Under the pieces are notes generated by a model, which saw only the letters and a list, made by a program, of their open reading frames with translations, did not search any database and had not been told where the DNA came from. DNA of 64,000 nt, taken from positions 1 through 64,000 of the forward strand of contig MPUH01000172.1 of the NCBI GenBank assembly GCA_001970955.1, given 5' to 3'. The translations under genes were made by a program, and so were the position numbers. Every line of letters begins with the position of its first letter. Positions within the stretch are counted from its first letter, which is position 1. Shown here piece after piece: positions 1-13,000 of the stretch. This DNA is from Stentor coeruleus. Taxonomy: Eukaryota; Ciliophora; Heterotrichea; Heterotrichida; Stentoridae.

Positions 1-1641
1 TGGACTAGGTTCAGTTTGTACTTCAAGCCTATCATTTCTAGACATTTCTTCAATTCTTTTATCTTTTTCCGCTTTATCTTGTTCTAAAATACTGATTTTT
101 ATTTTGTATCTATTTAAAACATCAGCTAAAATCTCAGATAAGTCTTTAATTATAGTCCCAGGAACAACTTCACGGATTATGAGGTTTTTTATTTTAATCC
201 CAGTTTCGATAAATTTACTTATAACATCTTTGCTTGACCGATTTTCCGTACTTACAAGCTGATTATCTTTTATAAACATTGCCATTTCATTTACTTCATC
301 CATGAGAATTTCATAAAGATCATTTGAATTTACAGCAGCAAATTTGTCTAGACTTTCAGTTAGTTCAAAATCCATACTGTTACTCATTTGTAAAATCTCA
401 CTTGAACCACGTCTTGATAATGATGATCTTGAAGGGCCATCAGGGATTTTACAATCTTTGAGCTTTTCTATTTCTTTTTTGAGTAAAGATATAGTCCCTT
501 CTAGTCTATCTTTATCTCTATTCATTTCTATAAGCAATTTTTCATTATCTTTGAATTTTACTTCGATGTATGCTTTTTCGTTCCTCATTCTAAACATCTG
601 TGTTTCCATATCTTGTCGTGATTCCTCACAATCTCTTAAAATTGTTTCTTTTTCTTGCTCATACCTTTCACTTATGCTTCTTAATGCTGCTCTTAGTTCT
701 TGTATCTCAATCAATTCTTTAATATTACTACAATCAAGTTCTAAAGAATCATCAGAATCATTTTTTTTACTTGTTAGTTCTTTATTAACTTTTTCTAATA
801 ATTCGCATTTTTCTTTTAATGTCCTAACCACTTCTTCAAGTTTCCTAAGCTTTGTAAGATCTCCTTCATTACTAATCAAATCAGACTTTAGTTGCATATT
901 TGTTATAACAAGTTCCTCATAATTATTTTGCATTGTCCCATTATCTTGTGTTTCAGGTTCTATATCTTTAATATACACAGTCACTATTGGTGATATAATT
1001 TCGCTTTTAGCTTTTTTCAACTCATTTCTTAACCCTTCAACAATTTTATAAACCTCTTTTACTTTTTCATCCATATCATTTGAAGCTAATTTCTGTTGTA
1101 AATTTTTGATTTTCTCAGTCAATTTCTTTTCTTTTTCATTGAAATTTTTTAAAACTTTCTTAACACTTTCCTTACCAATCCGCGCTTTCCCACAGCATTT
1201 TACGGACTTTTGCAAAATCGTGTTGATTTTTTCATTTAACCCTTCAAATGTTGTCTCTATATTTTTTTCAAGATCTTTTATTTTATCGATTTCTATGCTT
1301 TTAACTCCTTTGCTATAGGATTCTTCAATCATTTCCTTATCTGCCGTTTCTAAAAATTCGTCGCTGATGCCTGATGATTTAAAAACTTTAGATAATTTTG
1401 ACTTAAGCTGAGAGTTTTGTAGTTCCAAATATCGAATGTATTCAGATTCATTTGTTTTTATTGTTGTTGACAACTCATGGCAAAGAGGTAATTCTTCTAA
1501 AGGTTTAAATAAAGTGCTTTCAATGTCACTGCCGTATTTTATAGGCTTTTGCAAAAAGTTCTTGTCTGTTTCGAAGCTTTTTAAAAGGATATCAGACTGG
1601 TTTTGTTTTTCTTTGACTATATGGTCTATTTCTGAATGCAT
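1..1641 (-). CDS. Coiled-coil protein, C-terminus beyond window
   Basis: An uninterrupted frame of 547 codons starts at the ATG at 1641 (MHSEIDHIVKEKQ) and is still open at base 1. The product is rich in Lys, Glu, Leu and Asn. Long heptad-like stretches from about residue 150 to 400 suggest a coiled coil. A short Ser/Arg-rich break (PSRSSLSRRGSSE) lies near residue 410, followed by another charged segment. No catalytic motif is visible. A structural role in the cytoskeleton or a basal body is possible but is only inference from composition. The C-terminus and family are unknown. Confidence 0.75.
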   Translation of the reverse strand, partial: MHSEIDHIVKEKQNQSDILLKSFETDKNFLQKPIKYGSDIESTLFKPLEELPLCHELSTTIKTNESEYIRYLELQNSQLKSKLSKVFKSSGISDEFLETADKEMIEESYSKGVKSIEIDKIKDLEKNIETTFEGLNEKINTILQKSVKCCGKARIGKESVKKVLKNFNEKEKKLTEKIKNLQQKLASNDMDEKVKEVYKIVEGLRNELKKAKSEIISPIVTVYIKDIEPETQDNGTMQNNYEELVITNMQLKSDLISNEGDLTKLRKLEEVVRTLKEKCELLEKVNKELTSKKNDSDDSLELDCSNIKELIEIQELRAALRSISERYEQEKETILRDCEESRQDMETQMFRMRNEKAYIEVKFKDNEKLLIEMNRDKDRLEGTISLLKKEIEKLKDCKIPDGPSRSSLSRRGSSEILQMSNSMDFELTESLDKFAAVNSNDLYEILMDEVNEMAMFIKDNQLVSTENRSSKDVISKFIETGIKIKNLIIREVVPGTIIKDLSEILADVLNRYKIKISILEQDKAEKDKRIEEMSRNDRLEVQTEPSP

Positions 1642-2125
1642 TATAAAATTATAATTGTATGGGATTATTTACCATAATTACTTATATGTTTAGCTTTTAT
1701 GAGAAGTGTTTAGGATTTGAGGGAAATGGTATATGTTGAGTTTGTGATAATAATTTTTGAAAATGAGGGATTAGGTTATTAAGTTTACCATAAAAACCAT
1801 CTAACTTTAATTCATAACTAACAACAACTTTTCTCAAAAATCGCCTTATTAAAAATATTATCTAATTCCTTCTCTCCATTACATCAAAACCATCTAACTT
1901 TTTTTCTATAATCATCAATCCTATTTTTCACATCAACCTACTTATTCATTACTACCAATAAACATAATCATCTCATAAACCTGAATTTTATCTTATCCCA
2001 TAATCTTTTTCATAATCATTCAGCAATCTACCAAATCTCATAAAATATTATTCCTCAACAAAACTTTCACATTATTATCAAACCATTCTAACATTACAAT
2101 TCTTATTAATCTAAAAAAACTAATC
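1642..2125. other. Spacer, no gene seen
   Basis: AT-rich. The plus strand is G/T-rich up to about 1785 (5' flank of the coiled-coil gene) and A/C-rich from about 1790 (3' flank of the ankyrin-like gene). An AATCCT-type motif (minus sense) lies at 1711-1720. Nothing else is recognised. Confidence 0.6.
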
Positions 2126-3229
2126 TTATCTCCGGCCTGCCATTGACATAATTGTGTTTCGTGTCAAGCTTAATGCATCCACAAGCTTAGCATTAGTAGG
2201 TGAAATAAACGCCGGAATATCTCTAGTAACAACCCCCAAAAGGTTTTTTTTCATCTGGCTTATCCCTTTGCTTTCTAGTTTATTTTCCAAAAACTTGATA
2301 GTTTTTTCCTCTTCTGCCAAAGAAAGCATTTCTTCATATCTATATAAAATATCAATTCCAATTGTCTCAACCAAATAAACAACACAATTATGAAAACCTT
2401 CATTCTTAATTTCTAAATACCCTCTAANCGAAAGCATTTCTTCATATCTATATAAAATATCAATTCCAATAGTCTCAACCAAATAAACAACACAATTATG
2501 AAAACCTTCATTCTTAATTTCTAAATACCCTCTAAGACACACAATAACAGCATTTTCCCCTATAGCATTTTTTAGACTAAAATCAGCATGGCAAAATTCA
2601 TACAACAATTTAATAAGCGGTAATGACCCTTTACTACAAGCGATCAAAGCACAATTTTCTCCTAAAAATCCTCTTTTTGAATGTATATTGAACTCTTCAG
2701 GGACATCAACTTTGTTTTCAAATGTTTTATATACATAATACACAAAAGGCAGCATTAAAAGCCTAGTAGCTGTGTGGATGTATAATTCTTGCCATTCAGT
2801 CTCTTCAGAATTCTTATTATGGCTCTCATCTGGATTCTGTTGCTGATTTTCCATATATTTTGGTAGATATGCTTTCATAATCTTTGTATATCCTTTAGCT
2901 GAAATCACTCTCATAGGGTCTATTTGTTGCATTAATAGGATTTTTTCCATTCTTTTTAAAGAACTCCCAAGTTTGATTAGAAGCTTAAAACATTTAGATG
3001 ATCCTATTATTAGACAAAAACTTAAACAGTTTAAGGTCAAGGTCTTACATTTGAGTTCGTAAGAATCAAAAAATGCTATATCAGAAGAATATTGGGAATA
3101 GACTTCTTTAATTGTATCTTGGAGTTGGAGTTTATCATCTTGACTTATGATTTTAATTAGAAGGTAGTCTAGGTTATGATTTAAATAGTTCTTTTTTTGC
3201 TGAACTTCTTTGCAGCTTTGACATCCCAT
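2126..3229 (-). CDS. Ankyrin-repeat-like protein with acylation signal
   Basis: The protein begins MGCQSCKEV: Gly2 followed by Cys3 and Cys6 is a typical N-myristoylation/palmitoylation signal, so membrane attachment is likely. The middle contains ankyrin-like units (GENCALIACSKGSLPLIKLL and a following weaker GENAVIVCLRG unit). The frame contains an N at 2428 between two 106-bp copies, so a block of about 36 residues appears twice. Removing one copy (108 nt offset) keeps the frame and leaves about 331 residues. No catalytic domain is seen. The exact family is unknown; the ankyrin call rests on a few repeats only. Confidence 0.7.
   Translation of the reverse strand: MGCQSCKEVQQKKNYLNHNLDYLLIKIISQDDKLQLQDTIKEVYSQYSSDIAFFDSYELKCKTLTLNCLSFCLIIGSSKCFKLLIKLGSSLKRMEKILLMQQIDPMRVISAKGYTKIMKAYLPKYMENQQQNPDESHNKNSEETEWQELYIHTATRLLMLPFVYYVYKTFENKVDVPEEFNIHSKRGFLGENCALIACSKGSLPLIKLLYEFCHADFSLKNAIGENAVIVCLRGYLEIKNEGFHNCVVYLVETIGIDILYRYEEMLSXRGYLEIKNEGFHNCVVYLVETIGIDILYRYEEMLSLAEEEKTIKFLENKLESKGISQMKKNLLGVVTRDIPAFISPTNAKLVDALSLTRNTIMSMAGRR
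2322..2535. repeat. N-joined assembly duplication
   Basis: Copies at 2322-2427 and 2430-2535 flank the N at 2428 and differ at one base. It is read as an unmerged contig overlap inside the ankyrin-like gene. Confidence 0.85.
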
Positions 3230-4159
3230 ATTTTGATTTATATAGTATTGTGGAATTTTAATTTGATGATAAGGGTTAAGGATTTATAAGAGATAAGATA
3301 GGTATAGGGTGGATGTTATAGAAATGATTTAGGAGAAGAATAAGTTTGGAGGCTGAAGATGGTATGAGAAAAAATGCGGGAGGAAGTTGTTTGGATATTG
3401 GGGTAGGATCATAAAGTTGAGTTTTTAATTGGGTGTTTAGGTTTTTTTGGTTGTGTTAAGGAAATTATGAGTAGGATTTATGATTGAAATAGAAGGTGTT
3501 AGTGATTAAGATATTGTATATTGATTTATTTAGAAAGTTTTTATATGATTTAGATTGGAAGATATGGCTTATTTTGATAGTCTTCTTTGGGGATTAAAAA
3601 ATTAAAAGATGATAATTATTTTATAAGACTAGGATGTAGAATCGAAAGGTTATGAAAAATATTTTAATGCTGTAACTTCTAGAATGATTAGAAATGGAAT
3701 ATGTGTTATTGTAAATTTTGTATTATCTATTTAGAATTATCGTAAAGTTAATAAGTTCTTGTATTATATGTAAAATTTGTTTATTTTACTTATATACAAT
3801 ATAAAAGCTCTAATCTTTAGAATAATAATTACTTAATTCTCTAAGATTAGTATTAGTTAGGAATTATCGCTTGACTATTGTCGAGCTCTTGTTAATAATT
3901 CTCTAAGATAAATAGATAAAGCATTACTTTGCTAAAATATTAACAACACCTGCATTTTCCACTTTAAATAATACTTTTTTTTCCCTAAAAATTTCCTATA
4001 CAATTTTATATCATAAACATAAAAAAATACTTATAAATAATATCCATATTCTCATAAATAATAACTATTTCTATTACTTTATAAGTATTACTTATATATA
4101 ACAATGTTAAAGTTATGAATTCCAATAATGTCTTATTTTGCAATATCTATTATAATAAT
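3230..4159. other. Spacer, no gene seen
   Basis: G-rich/C-poor on the plus strand to about 3600, featureless AT-rich sequence to about 3900, then C-rich/G-poor up to the stop of the next minus-strand gene. No ORF of note and no RNA gene recognised. Confidence 0.6.
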
Positions 4160-7100
4160 TTATTTTATATTTAAACTATCTATATCTGAACTATAGTCTT
4201 GAACTTTTGCCGAATTTATAATCATTATTCTTTGTTCAATAAAGTGTCTAGCAACTATCGCATAAAATATTTCAATAATCAAAGTGCAGGCAGCAAATAT
4301 CAAGTAATTTAGAGTCCAAAAGGTTGAGAATGTATTGCAGAATTCATTATTCATTATCGAAGTTGCAATAAAAGTTATCGCAATTGCTAATCCCATTGAG
4401 CTTTGCACACCAAAGTTAATGCATGTAGAGTTTTCTCTTATGATGTTTATATAGTAAATTAGAATAGTCAAGGATTGAGTAGTAATGAAAGCTATAATCC
4501 CTGGCACAACATTTTTTATCTTAAAATTCTCATACTGATTATCAGTAATCTCATCAGAATCAATCATAACTGTATCTAATATCCCTATAACACATAACAA
4601 TAATAATTGTGGAAAAAACAACTGAAGGACCATTTTAAATTCTTTAGTCTTTTCATACTTTAAAAAAATACTCACTAAAGGATAAAAAGATAAGCACATC
4701 CTTTTTCTATCTGATCTTTCTTTATAATTATGTCTTGAATCTGTTATTAAAAAAAGCAACAAAAAGAATATTAGTAATGATCCAACTATTACAGGACTAT
4801 ACCCAGTCTTACAAGAATTTGATGATTTAAATAGTTGTTTATAAATTTCATATAATGTTTGATTATATATTAAAACTGTTATATTGTTTTCTTCTATATC
4901 AGATATAGAACATAAATCTTCAATCCATATTTCTGTAACTGTTCGATAAGAACATGAATATTTTGATTTTATATCGAATTTTCCAGGTAGAGTTACTGAG
5001 ATATTTATTGATTCTATATTTATAATATTATGATAATATAATTGTAAACTGTCATTAAAAAAAGTCCCTGATTCAAAAAGCATAAGCTGGAATGTTGTTT
5101 TTTGCTGGGGGTATTTTACAAATAAAAGGTCGTAAATTGTGTGTTCATCAACATTTATGGTTGGAGGAATTGATAAAACTATTGAATCTAAAGGTGAAAC
5201 ATACGATTTCAATGACACAGAACTAAGTCTAGAACTTATAACAACTAAATTGTTAGAATAAACAAAAGGATTAGACTCAGGGAACTTGTCACTAATCCAA
5301 AAATTATTTAAAATATTCAGTAATTGCGATATATAATTTATATTCGCTACATCAGCAAGTTTATCTATTATCGGCATCAATATACCCATTTCATCTGTAG
5401 TAATAGTTTTATCATGAACAAGTAAAACTTGAATTATCATTTCTATAAAATATCCAATATTAGATTCTATTACAAACTCTTTTTTATTCATAATAGCCGT
5501 CAAACATGAAAGAAATAGTTCAATAAATCCTTCACTAAAAGGTTCAGAAAGGAAATAGTATTGCATTTTCTTAAATAATGCATCCCATTGTTCTTGTACT
5601 TCAACTAATTCTCCATAATATATAATTCCACTTGGTATAACATTAACCCAGATTAGTTCTGTTAATATATCATTGAGAATATCAAGATTTCTACATGGAT
5701 TAGTAATTATAGATTTTGTATAAACAGTGCATATATTGTTACTACAAGCTCTCATTGTAATTTTTTTAGTATTTGAAGGAATATAAACTAAAGCTGTATT
5801 TCTCAAATCAGTAGGGGTAAGCCAAATTGTATTTTCAAAATCATTTATAATTCCAAATTGATGGTAAACTCTTGCATCAGAATAACAATCACTAGCTGAA
5901 AATGACCATAGTTTAGTGTTAAATGGAAATAAATCAAAAGATGTACACACTGGAGCTATGGGTGTTGATATTTTGACATAACTACTGATATCACTTGAAT
6001 TTGCACTTGTCATAGTAAAATAAATTGTATAATTCGTATTTGGATTTAAGATATTACATGGAATTCTTATATATGGCTTATTAGTTTTGAAATCTTCAAC
6101 CTTAGGATAAATATTCCATTGGTACTTTGCTTCAGGAACTCCGCTGGTTTTTCCAAGTAAAATAACCTCTCCTTTATTGCTGTATTTATAATCTATACTA
6201 GTAATTGTTGCCATACCATAAGCTTTAGAATCAACAATTAAAGTAATTTCTGCATATGCAGATTTTGTGTTTGCTGAAGCTACTACTCGAAATGTATAAC
6301 TAGTTCTATCTTGCAGAGTTTCTTTTGGTATAAAAAGTACCGAAGCTGTTTCATTAAAATTTAAAGGCTTGTAATTTATATCATAGCAGATTATTTCTGA
6401 GCTTTCACAAGTCCACAGGATTTCTGCAGTCGAGATGAAAATATCAGGGTCATTAACAAAAGTAGTAATCACAAGATCTTCGTGTTGGGATATTATCCCT
6501 GAAGCTCTATCTAACTTTATTTCTAATGGACTTTTTTCAATTTTTATATATATTTCCTCATATCCCCAATAATTATCAGTTGTGCAGTTAACATAAAAAC
6601 CATAAATTTCACCTCCAGTCAGTATCCCTGGATCAATATAAACAATATCACTTCTTAAAGCTTGAAAAATTGGTTTATCAAAAGCATCATAAAAACTGTC
6701 AGAAAAATTCCACTTACAAAAATAAAAATTCAAATCACCGCACTTAGAAAGAACTTCAGCTTTTAACGAAATTGGCTCGCTTCTCATCAAAGTGGTCATA
6801 TTTTTCATATTAAATTCAATTGGTAATTTCATATCATCAGTAATTTCTATAACAATACTCTGTGAAACCAATGTTTCATATAATAAACTTTTAACTTGAG
6901 CTGTTACATTAATCTTTCCTTTATCTAAAGAGTTTATCATAATAAAATACTCATAACTTTGTTCAATTGCCGATTCAGATGAATAACTTGTATTATAATT
7001 CCAATTATAAACATAATCACTATTATGTTTTAAATTATAAATACGGATATTCTCATATGCACAAGGAAGGGAGAATTTTTTTGGGGCAATAAGATCTATT

Positions 7101-8875
7101 TCTGGTATAGGGTATGGGAATATAGTTTGTATTTCTGTTTGAAAAGTGTTATCAGGGATGATACAACGGGTGATAAATGGGGTGATATTTGACGATAAGT
7201 TTATAAAAAAACCTTGACCTTTAAGGAAAGTTGAAAAATTAATAACTAAAGTTGCATTGTCTAACCAGAAACATGAAGTAAAATAAAGCTGTAAAATTTT
7301 TGGTAATGAAAATAAACTTTTACATGAATAAAATATTGTTTCATTAGATACACTTTCAGAGAATACTATTGATATGCTTTTATAATCTTCATTATAATAA
7401 CTTATGACTTCATTATTATAAAACTTATTATAACATTCCTTACAAGAGTCTATATATCTTGTATACCCATTTATACAATTACATTTCCCTTCTTTTTCTA
7501 TAGTATACCCATTTATACAATTACATTTCCCTTCTTTTTCTATAGTGTTTTCTTTACACAAACATTTTCCATTATTTTTTTCAGCTAATTCTGCACATTT
7601 TAAACACATCCCTGTATTTGTGTCAAATTGTGAACAAAGAGAACTAACACAATATATATTAAATTTAAAGTCTTGTAATTGTGAAGATTTTTGATCACTT
7701 GTCACAACAACTTCTAGTAATCCAGGTTCAAGACAAGTAATACTACTGCAAACTATACCATTTGAAGTTGTGAAATTTGTGTTTCCTGATATTAAAAGGT
7801 TTACATTTATAAAATATATCTGAGACATATAATTGTATAAAAGTCCATCAAGGTTGTATAAGTAAATATACACTATATAATCAGTATCTACATATAAAAA
7901 ATCATCATTAAAACTAACGTGAATAGATTCAATAGCTGCAACTGAAAAACTTTCTAAATTTATTGGGGTTATTGTATTCCCAATACCATTAATTGTCAAA
8001 ATATAAGTCCCTGAACTTTTTACAGACAGACCAGAGAATATTATCTTCCCATTATTTGTCACTCCTATAGTTGTCCCAGTTAAAACTCCTTCACAATCTA
8101 TATTTACATAGATTACAAAATTTTCAGAAACTAACACAGACAAATTCTCATCTGTATAAACAAAAACAGTAAAACCAAAATCTTCTGTAGGTGTACTAGG
8201 CTATATAATATTTACATAAGGTTTAGATAAATTTATATTCAAACTTTTAGCTGAAGTTTCAACTACTTGAATTTCACTTGCGCAGCCTAGATTTTCTGAT
8301 AACCCTATAATAATTTTTTTCCCTGATTCTGAGAATGCTATTGTAATTTTCCCATAACCATATCCTAAGGTTTCAATTGAGACTATATCTATTTTTTGAT
8401 TTAAAATCTCAGATATGATAAAATCTTTAGATTCATTTAGGGGATTATCATTTTCTAAGATTTCATATGTCACAATAAGAACTTGGCCTATGACAACTTG
8501 ATCTAAGCTTAGACTTAAAACAAGGGTTAATTGACTAATACTTGATGTTATTGTGAAAAGTTCTGAAATGGAGTCTTCATAATTCATTGAGCAAAGGATA
8601 AGATTGAATGTCCCTAATGTAGGGTATAATGTTCCAGAAGCAGTACCTGAGTTTGTGAAAATTTGATAGTTGGAGTTAATGAAAGATTTTGATGGAATTA
8701 AGTAAGCTGAGATAAGGATGCCAGAATCTGTAATTAGAGAAGTATCTGAGTTGTGTAATGAAACTTGAAAAGATACAGAGTTTGAAGTCTGATTAGAGAA
8801 TACTGAAGAGAAACTGTTTAGAGATAGGTACTTACTTTGTCCTAGAGCTAATAGGCATAAAAGCATACTAACCAT
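4160..8875 (-). CDS. REJ/polycystin-like multi-domain membrane protein
   Basis: Two open frames (8875 to 8216 and 8200 to 4160) join in phase when a 15-nt intron at 8201-8215 is removed, giving about 1566 residues. The N-terminus (MVSMLLCLLALGQS) looks like a signal peptide. Ig/filamin-like beta-rich repeats follow, then a Cys-rich EGF-like stretch containing a duplicated 14-residue unit. A long extracellular region resembles REJ domains of polycystin-1 relatives (W-rich segments and the I-W-V-N-V region). The C-terminus has several membrane helices starting near SPVIVGSLLIFFLLLFLI. This suggests a surface receptor or channel-associated protein. The family call is from domain pattern only; the number of spans (about five or six) is fewer than the eleven of polycystin-1. 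Confidence 0.7.
7461..7544. repeat. Perfect 42-bp tandem duplication
   Basis: Two back-to-back identical 42-bp units (7461-7502, 7503-7544) lie inside the large membrane-protein gene. They encode two copies of a 14-residue unit with the core EKEGKCNCINGYT, and are in frame. Confidence 0.9.
8201..8215 (-). other. 15-nt spliceosomal intron
   Basis: Sense sequence GTAAATATTATATAG. It contains an in-frame stop, and removal joins the two exons in phase (…KPY/PSTPTED…). It has the GTA…TAG ends and an A at intron position 10, like the other two introns in the window. Confidence 0.85.
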
Positions 8876-10064
8876 TTATATACAATAAAAGCTTATTGCT
8901 GTGATAATGGTAAATAAACTATAGTGGATCTGATAAAATATTTTACGGTATTTCTGTTATTAGAAAAGTATTGTTTTAGGGAAGAATTAAGGTTGTTTAG
9001 GAAAAAATGGGCTTATGATGCATTTTTGCTTTGAAAAACTGTAAAAATAAAGAAAATGTGGGGATAGGATAAGGTTAGATTGCTGGAAGAGGATTATTAA
9101 AGTTTATGTTGTTTATAATTTTTGCAATTTAAAAGTCGCTATTTTGAATGATTCTATTATGATTATTGTAAAAAAAATTAAGATTTGATATTTGAGGTAG
9201 TTAAAATAGTAATTTTATGCTAAAAAATCTATACATTAAGTATTTGCATTTATGCTTATATTATAATCTTAACATTTATGCATTTTTTGTAAAGGCAGCT
9301 TAGATTTTATAATAAATGCATTTACAATATGATATAATATTAACTTGCCTAATATATTTTAAGTCAAATATTAAGCTTTTTATATACCTTATTTTACCAT
9401 CCTCTAAGTATTTTATCGATTTAATTCCTAATGCATCTAATAAAACAACATATTTTCTATCAAATATTTTTATAATTACTTTCTTCAATCAACAACTTTA
9501 TTATTATTATCAACATAATCAGCCCTAAATCCCAATATTTTTATACAAATTAAAGCTTAATTATCATCTACTCTCTTTATTATATTATAAGTATATTTTA
9601 TTAAATCAATAAATGCAATAATACTTTTAGAATAATTATTTCTCTTCTATTCCGCAAACTATTCAATGACAATAAATAGCCACTTTTATAATTTCTAAGC
9701 TTATAATCATAGCCAAAAATCCAAATATTCTTTACCTTCTTCATGAATCATTTTCAATCTTCTAAAGCTTTTATTTATCTTACAAAAAAATATACTAATT
9801 CAATATAAAACCTACACAAAATAATTTCTAAACATACTCAAACTTTAACATCCTATCAAATTATTTTCTCATAAATAAAACTATAGCAAAGTTATCAACA
9901 ATAATTTTATCTTTTTCAATTCCTATTTGATGATTACAAATTCTAACTTATCAACAAACTATTTTTAAAAAATTTCCTGTTTATTTTATCATCTCAAGAT
10001 TTAAAAAAACTAAAATCCTAATCTCTTTTATCCTTATCTTCTAAACCCATATATAAATTTCCAT
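8876..10064. other. Divergent spacer, no convincing gene
   Basis: It separates two divergently transcribed genes. The plus strand is G-rich near 8876-9170, AT-rich in the middle, and C-rich from about 9500 to 10064. Short overlapping frames on both strands at 9300-9530 have no recognisable product. A TAAAATCCTAAT motif at 10011-10022 lies about 43 nt before the kinesin start. Confidence 0.6.
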
Positions 10065-13000
10065 ATGGCAAACCATTACAACTCAAGTCACGATCTACAA
10101 AGGCTTTCAATCGGTGTCCCAGTTCAAGTCGTAGTAAAACTCAAGCCAAATGCTGGGTATTTCAGAGAAGACATAACCGTACAAGGTGACAGAATTGCAT
10201 TATTAGACGTAAATAACCGTATACGTGAAGATTTCTCATGTAGCGACATAATAGATGCTAGTATCCCAATGCAAAAGTTCTTTCAAGATACCTGCGGACC
10301 TTATATTCGTGCATTGATTGATGGAGTAAACATAGCAGTAATAGGCTTTGGGACAACAGGAAGTGGAAAAACTTTCAATATAGAAGGTTCACAACAGACT
10401 CCAGGCTTTCTTGGATACTTCGCTCATGCAATTTTTGATGCTTTACAAGATAAAAAATATCGTCTACATGCAGAAGAAGGCTATAGTTTTTCAGTCAAAA
10501 TGCGATATTTAGAAATTGTTGAAGAAGAAGTTAGTGATTTACTTATACAAGCTAAATCTAAAGCTATTGGTAACTTTGAACTTGTAAATGATGAATGGGA
10601 AGGTAATACTATAACTAATGCAAGTTGGATACCTTGTGGAAGTGCTCAACATCTTATTGATATTTTCCATTTGGCTAGGAAAAATAGGACAATATCATCA
10701 GGAGAATTTGGTAATTATCATGATAAGTCTACTGCAATAACTACTATTGAAATATTGCAAGTATCAAAAGCTGGTACTGCTACTAGTATTTTTGCTTCAA
10801 GATTATGCCTTGTTGATTCTCCTGGGATGGAGAAATTGTCACAAGATGCTGAAAGTATTAGGGTTAAAGAAGGAAATAATTTGAATAGAGCGGTTTATGG
10901 ACTTGCTGATGTTATTAAGCTATTATCAGAAGGGAATTATGAACATGTAGTATATGAGAGGTCTATTGTCACTGCTTTGTTAAAAGATGTTATAGGAGGA
11001 AATAGCCTTACAATGGCTTATTTCTGCTTGCAAAACGGTGATATGATAGGAAGTTCGCTAGTCCTTAGCTACATGCGAAATATGAAAAATGTTATAAATT
11101 TCCCAGTTGTAAATGATAGTCGACAAATTGGCCTTCTTCGTCGATACCGTTTAGAAATCAAACACTTAGTCCATCAACTATGGCTTCTTGGTCCTCGAAG
11201 CATAGAAAACTTTAATACAAAAATCTCTGAACTTGAAAAAGAACTTATAGAAGGAAACCTAGACAAACTTAAATATTATGATGAAAGGGTTAAATTATCT
11301 GACAAAATCAGAGAACTTAAAGAATCTTATAACAGTATGATGAAATCTAAATCAGATTTAGAAGAAGAGCTTATAAGATGTGAAGAAGAAAGGTTGAATA
11401 TAACCCAACAATTTGTTGACTTACAAATTGCCCATAATGGCCTTGCAGAAAAGCTTTCAGGGTCGAGTTATGAGGTTAGTAAAAAGCTTATCGAAGCTGA
11501 AAATGAGCTTTTAGCATTTAAAATGAAAGAAGATAAAGCAGTTGATGCTTTGAATAATATGCAGAGTAAGCTTCAGGCATCAATGGAAAAACAAAGGTCT
11601 ATTGAGATAGAGTTTGTGTCTATGAAACAGAATCTTAAAAACCTCACACAGGATTTACATGAAGAGAAAAGAAAAAATGATAATTTGAGTTTAGAGGTTA
11701 TAAATTTGGTTAATGCGAATAAAGTACTAACAGGTGATACAGACCATTTAGCTAGACTTAAAGGCAACTTAAGTACAGAACAAGAACGTTTAGTTATAGA
11801 CAATGACCGTATGCGTAAACAGATTCAAGACTTAGAAAATGCCCTTCTTTCCTCTAGGTCTGAAATCGAACTTCTCAGAAAAGAAATCATTAAATATGAC
11901 ATGAATGCTCAAAGACTAAAAGTAGAATTCGATAGTCAGAAAAATGATATGGAAAAACAATACTTACAAATAACTAAAAATCGTGAAGCTAATATACTAA
12001 ATCGAATGTCTGAAACAGATTTCAAATCGCAAAAAGTGCAGAAACAAAACCAAAATATCAATGCGGATATGGGGCAAATGTCTCAAGAATTAAAAACCGC
12101 TACAAGAAAAATCACTGAACTTGAAGACAGCCTTAAAGAATATAAAATTCATGACACAGAAATGACTAAAGAAGTTCATAGATTAACTTTACAATTAGAA
12201 GAAATCAGAGGAAGTGTTAGAGGAAGATTATTAAAAGCTTTAAATGATGGAGGGTTCAATTCAAATGATACATCAAAAGTTGCTAGAGAAGAACTTATAA
12301 GAAGTTATGCAGAAAAAGAAACTGAACTTACAGATAAACTCAATAACGAACTTGCTAAAAATGCTCAGAATTTAAAAGTTATAAGAGGTCTAAGGTCATA
12401 TGCAAGAAGTTTAAAAAATATAGCTGAAGATTGGGCACCATTAGGACACCCTTTACCAGAAGTTCTAACTTTACCACCACCAATTCTTTTAGATAATGAA
12501 GAAATGGATCCAACAACAAGGCTTTATAAACATGAAATTGATAGATTAAAACTTAGAAACTTAAATTTAGAACAAGAAGTCAAAACCCTTCAAAGCCAAC
12601 TTATAACAAATACTGACACTTTTTCTAATGCTGTAAGAGGTGGATCTAATATCCAACAACAATTATTAAATGAAATTGAGCATTTAAAAGGGTCATCGCG
12701 ACCTCCAACTTCAGATATAGAAACTTTGAGAAAAGAAAGGAATGAACTTAGAGAAGAAATTAGGAAATTACATCAGGAAATGCGTAAATCAACACCTAAT
12801 GAAAAAGCTATGAAAGAAGAGATTTATAAATTAAGGCAAAAAGTATCTGAAACTGATGGGGGAATAGATAAAGGAGGACCGAGGAATTTACAACAGAAAC
12901 TTATGTATTTAGAAGATGCGTTAAGAAGAGTGGAAAAAGAGAGGAGTGAATTAAGTGTTAGAGCGACAATGGCTGAAGAGCAGTTGAAGAATATGCAGGA

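Noticed and set aside
344-1654. Ser/Phe-rich plus-strand frames over the first 1.6 kb
   Set aside because: They are antisense images of the minus-strand coiled-coil gene, whose single frame spans the whole stretch.
9300-9528. Short overlapping open frames on both strands
   Set aside because: Composition is that of AT-rich spacer, with low-complexity Ile/Lys/Tyr products and no recognisable family.
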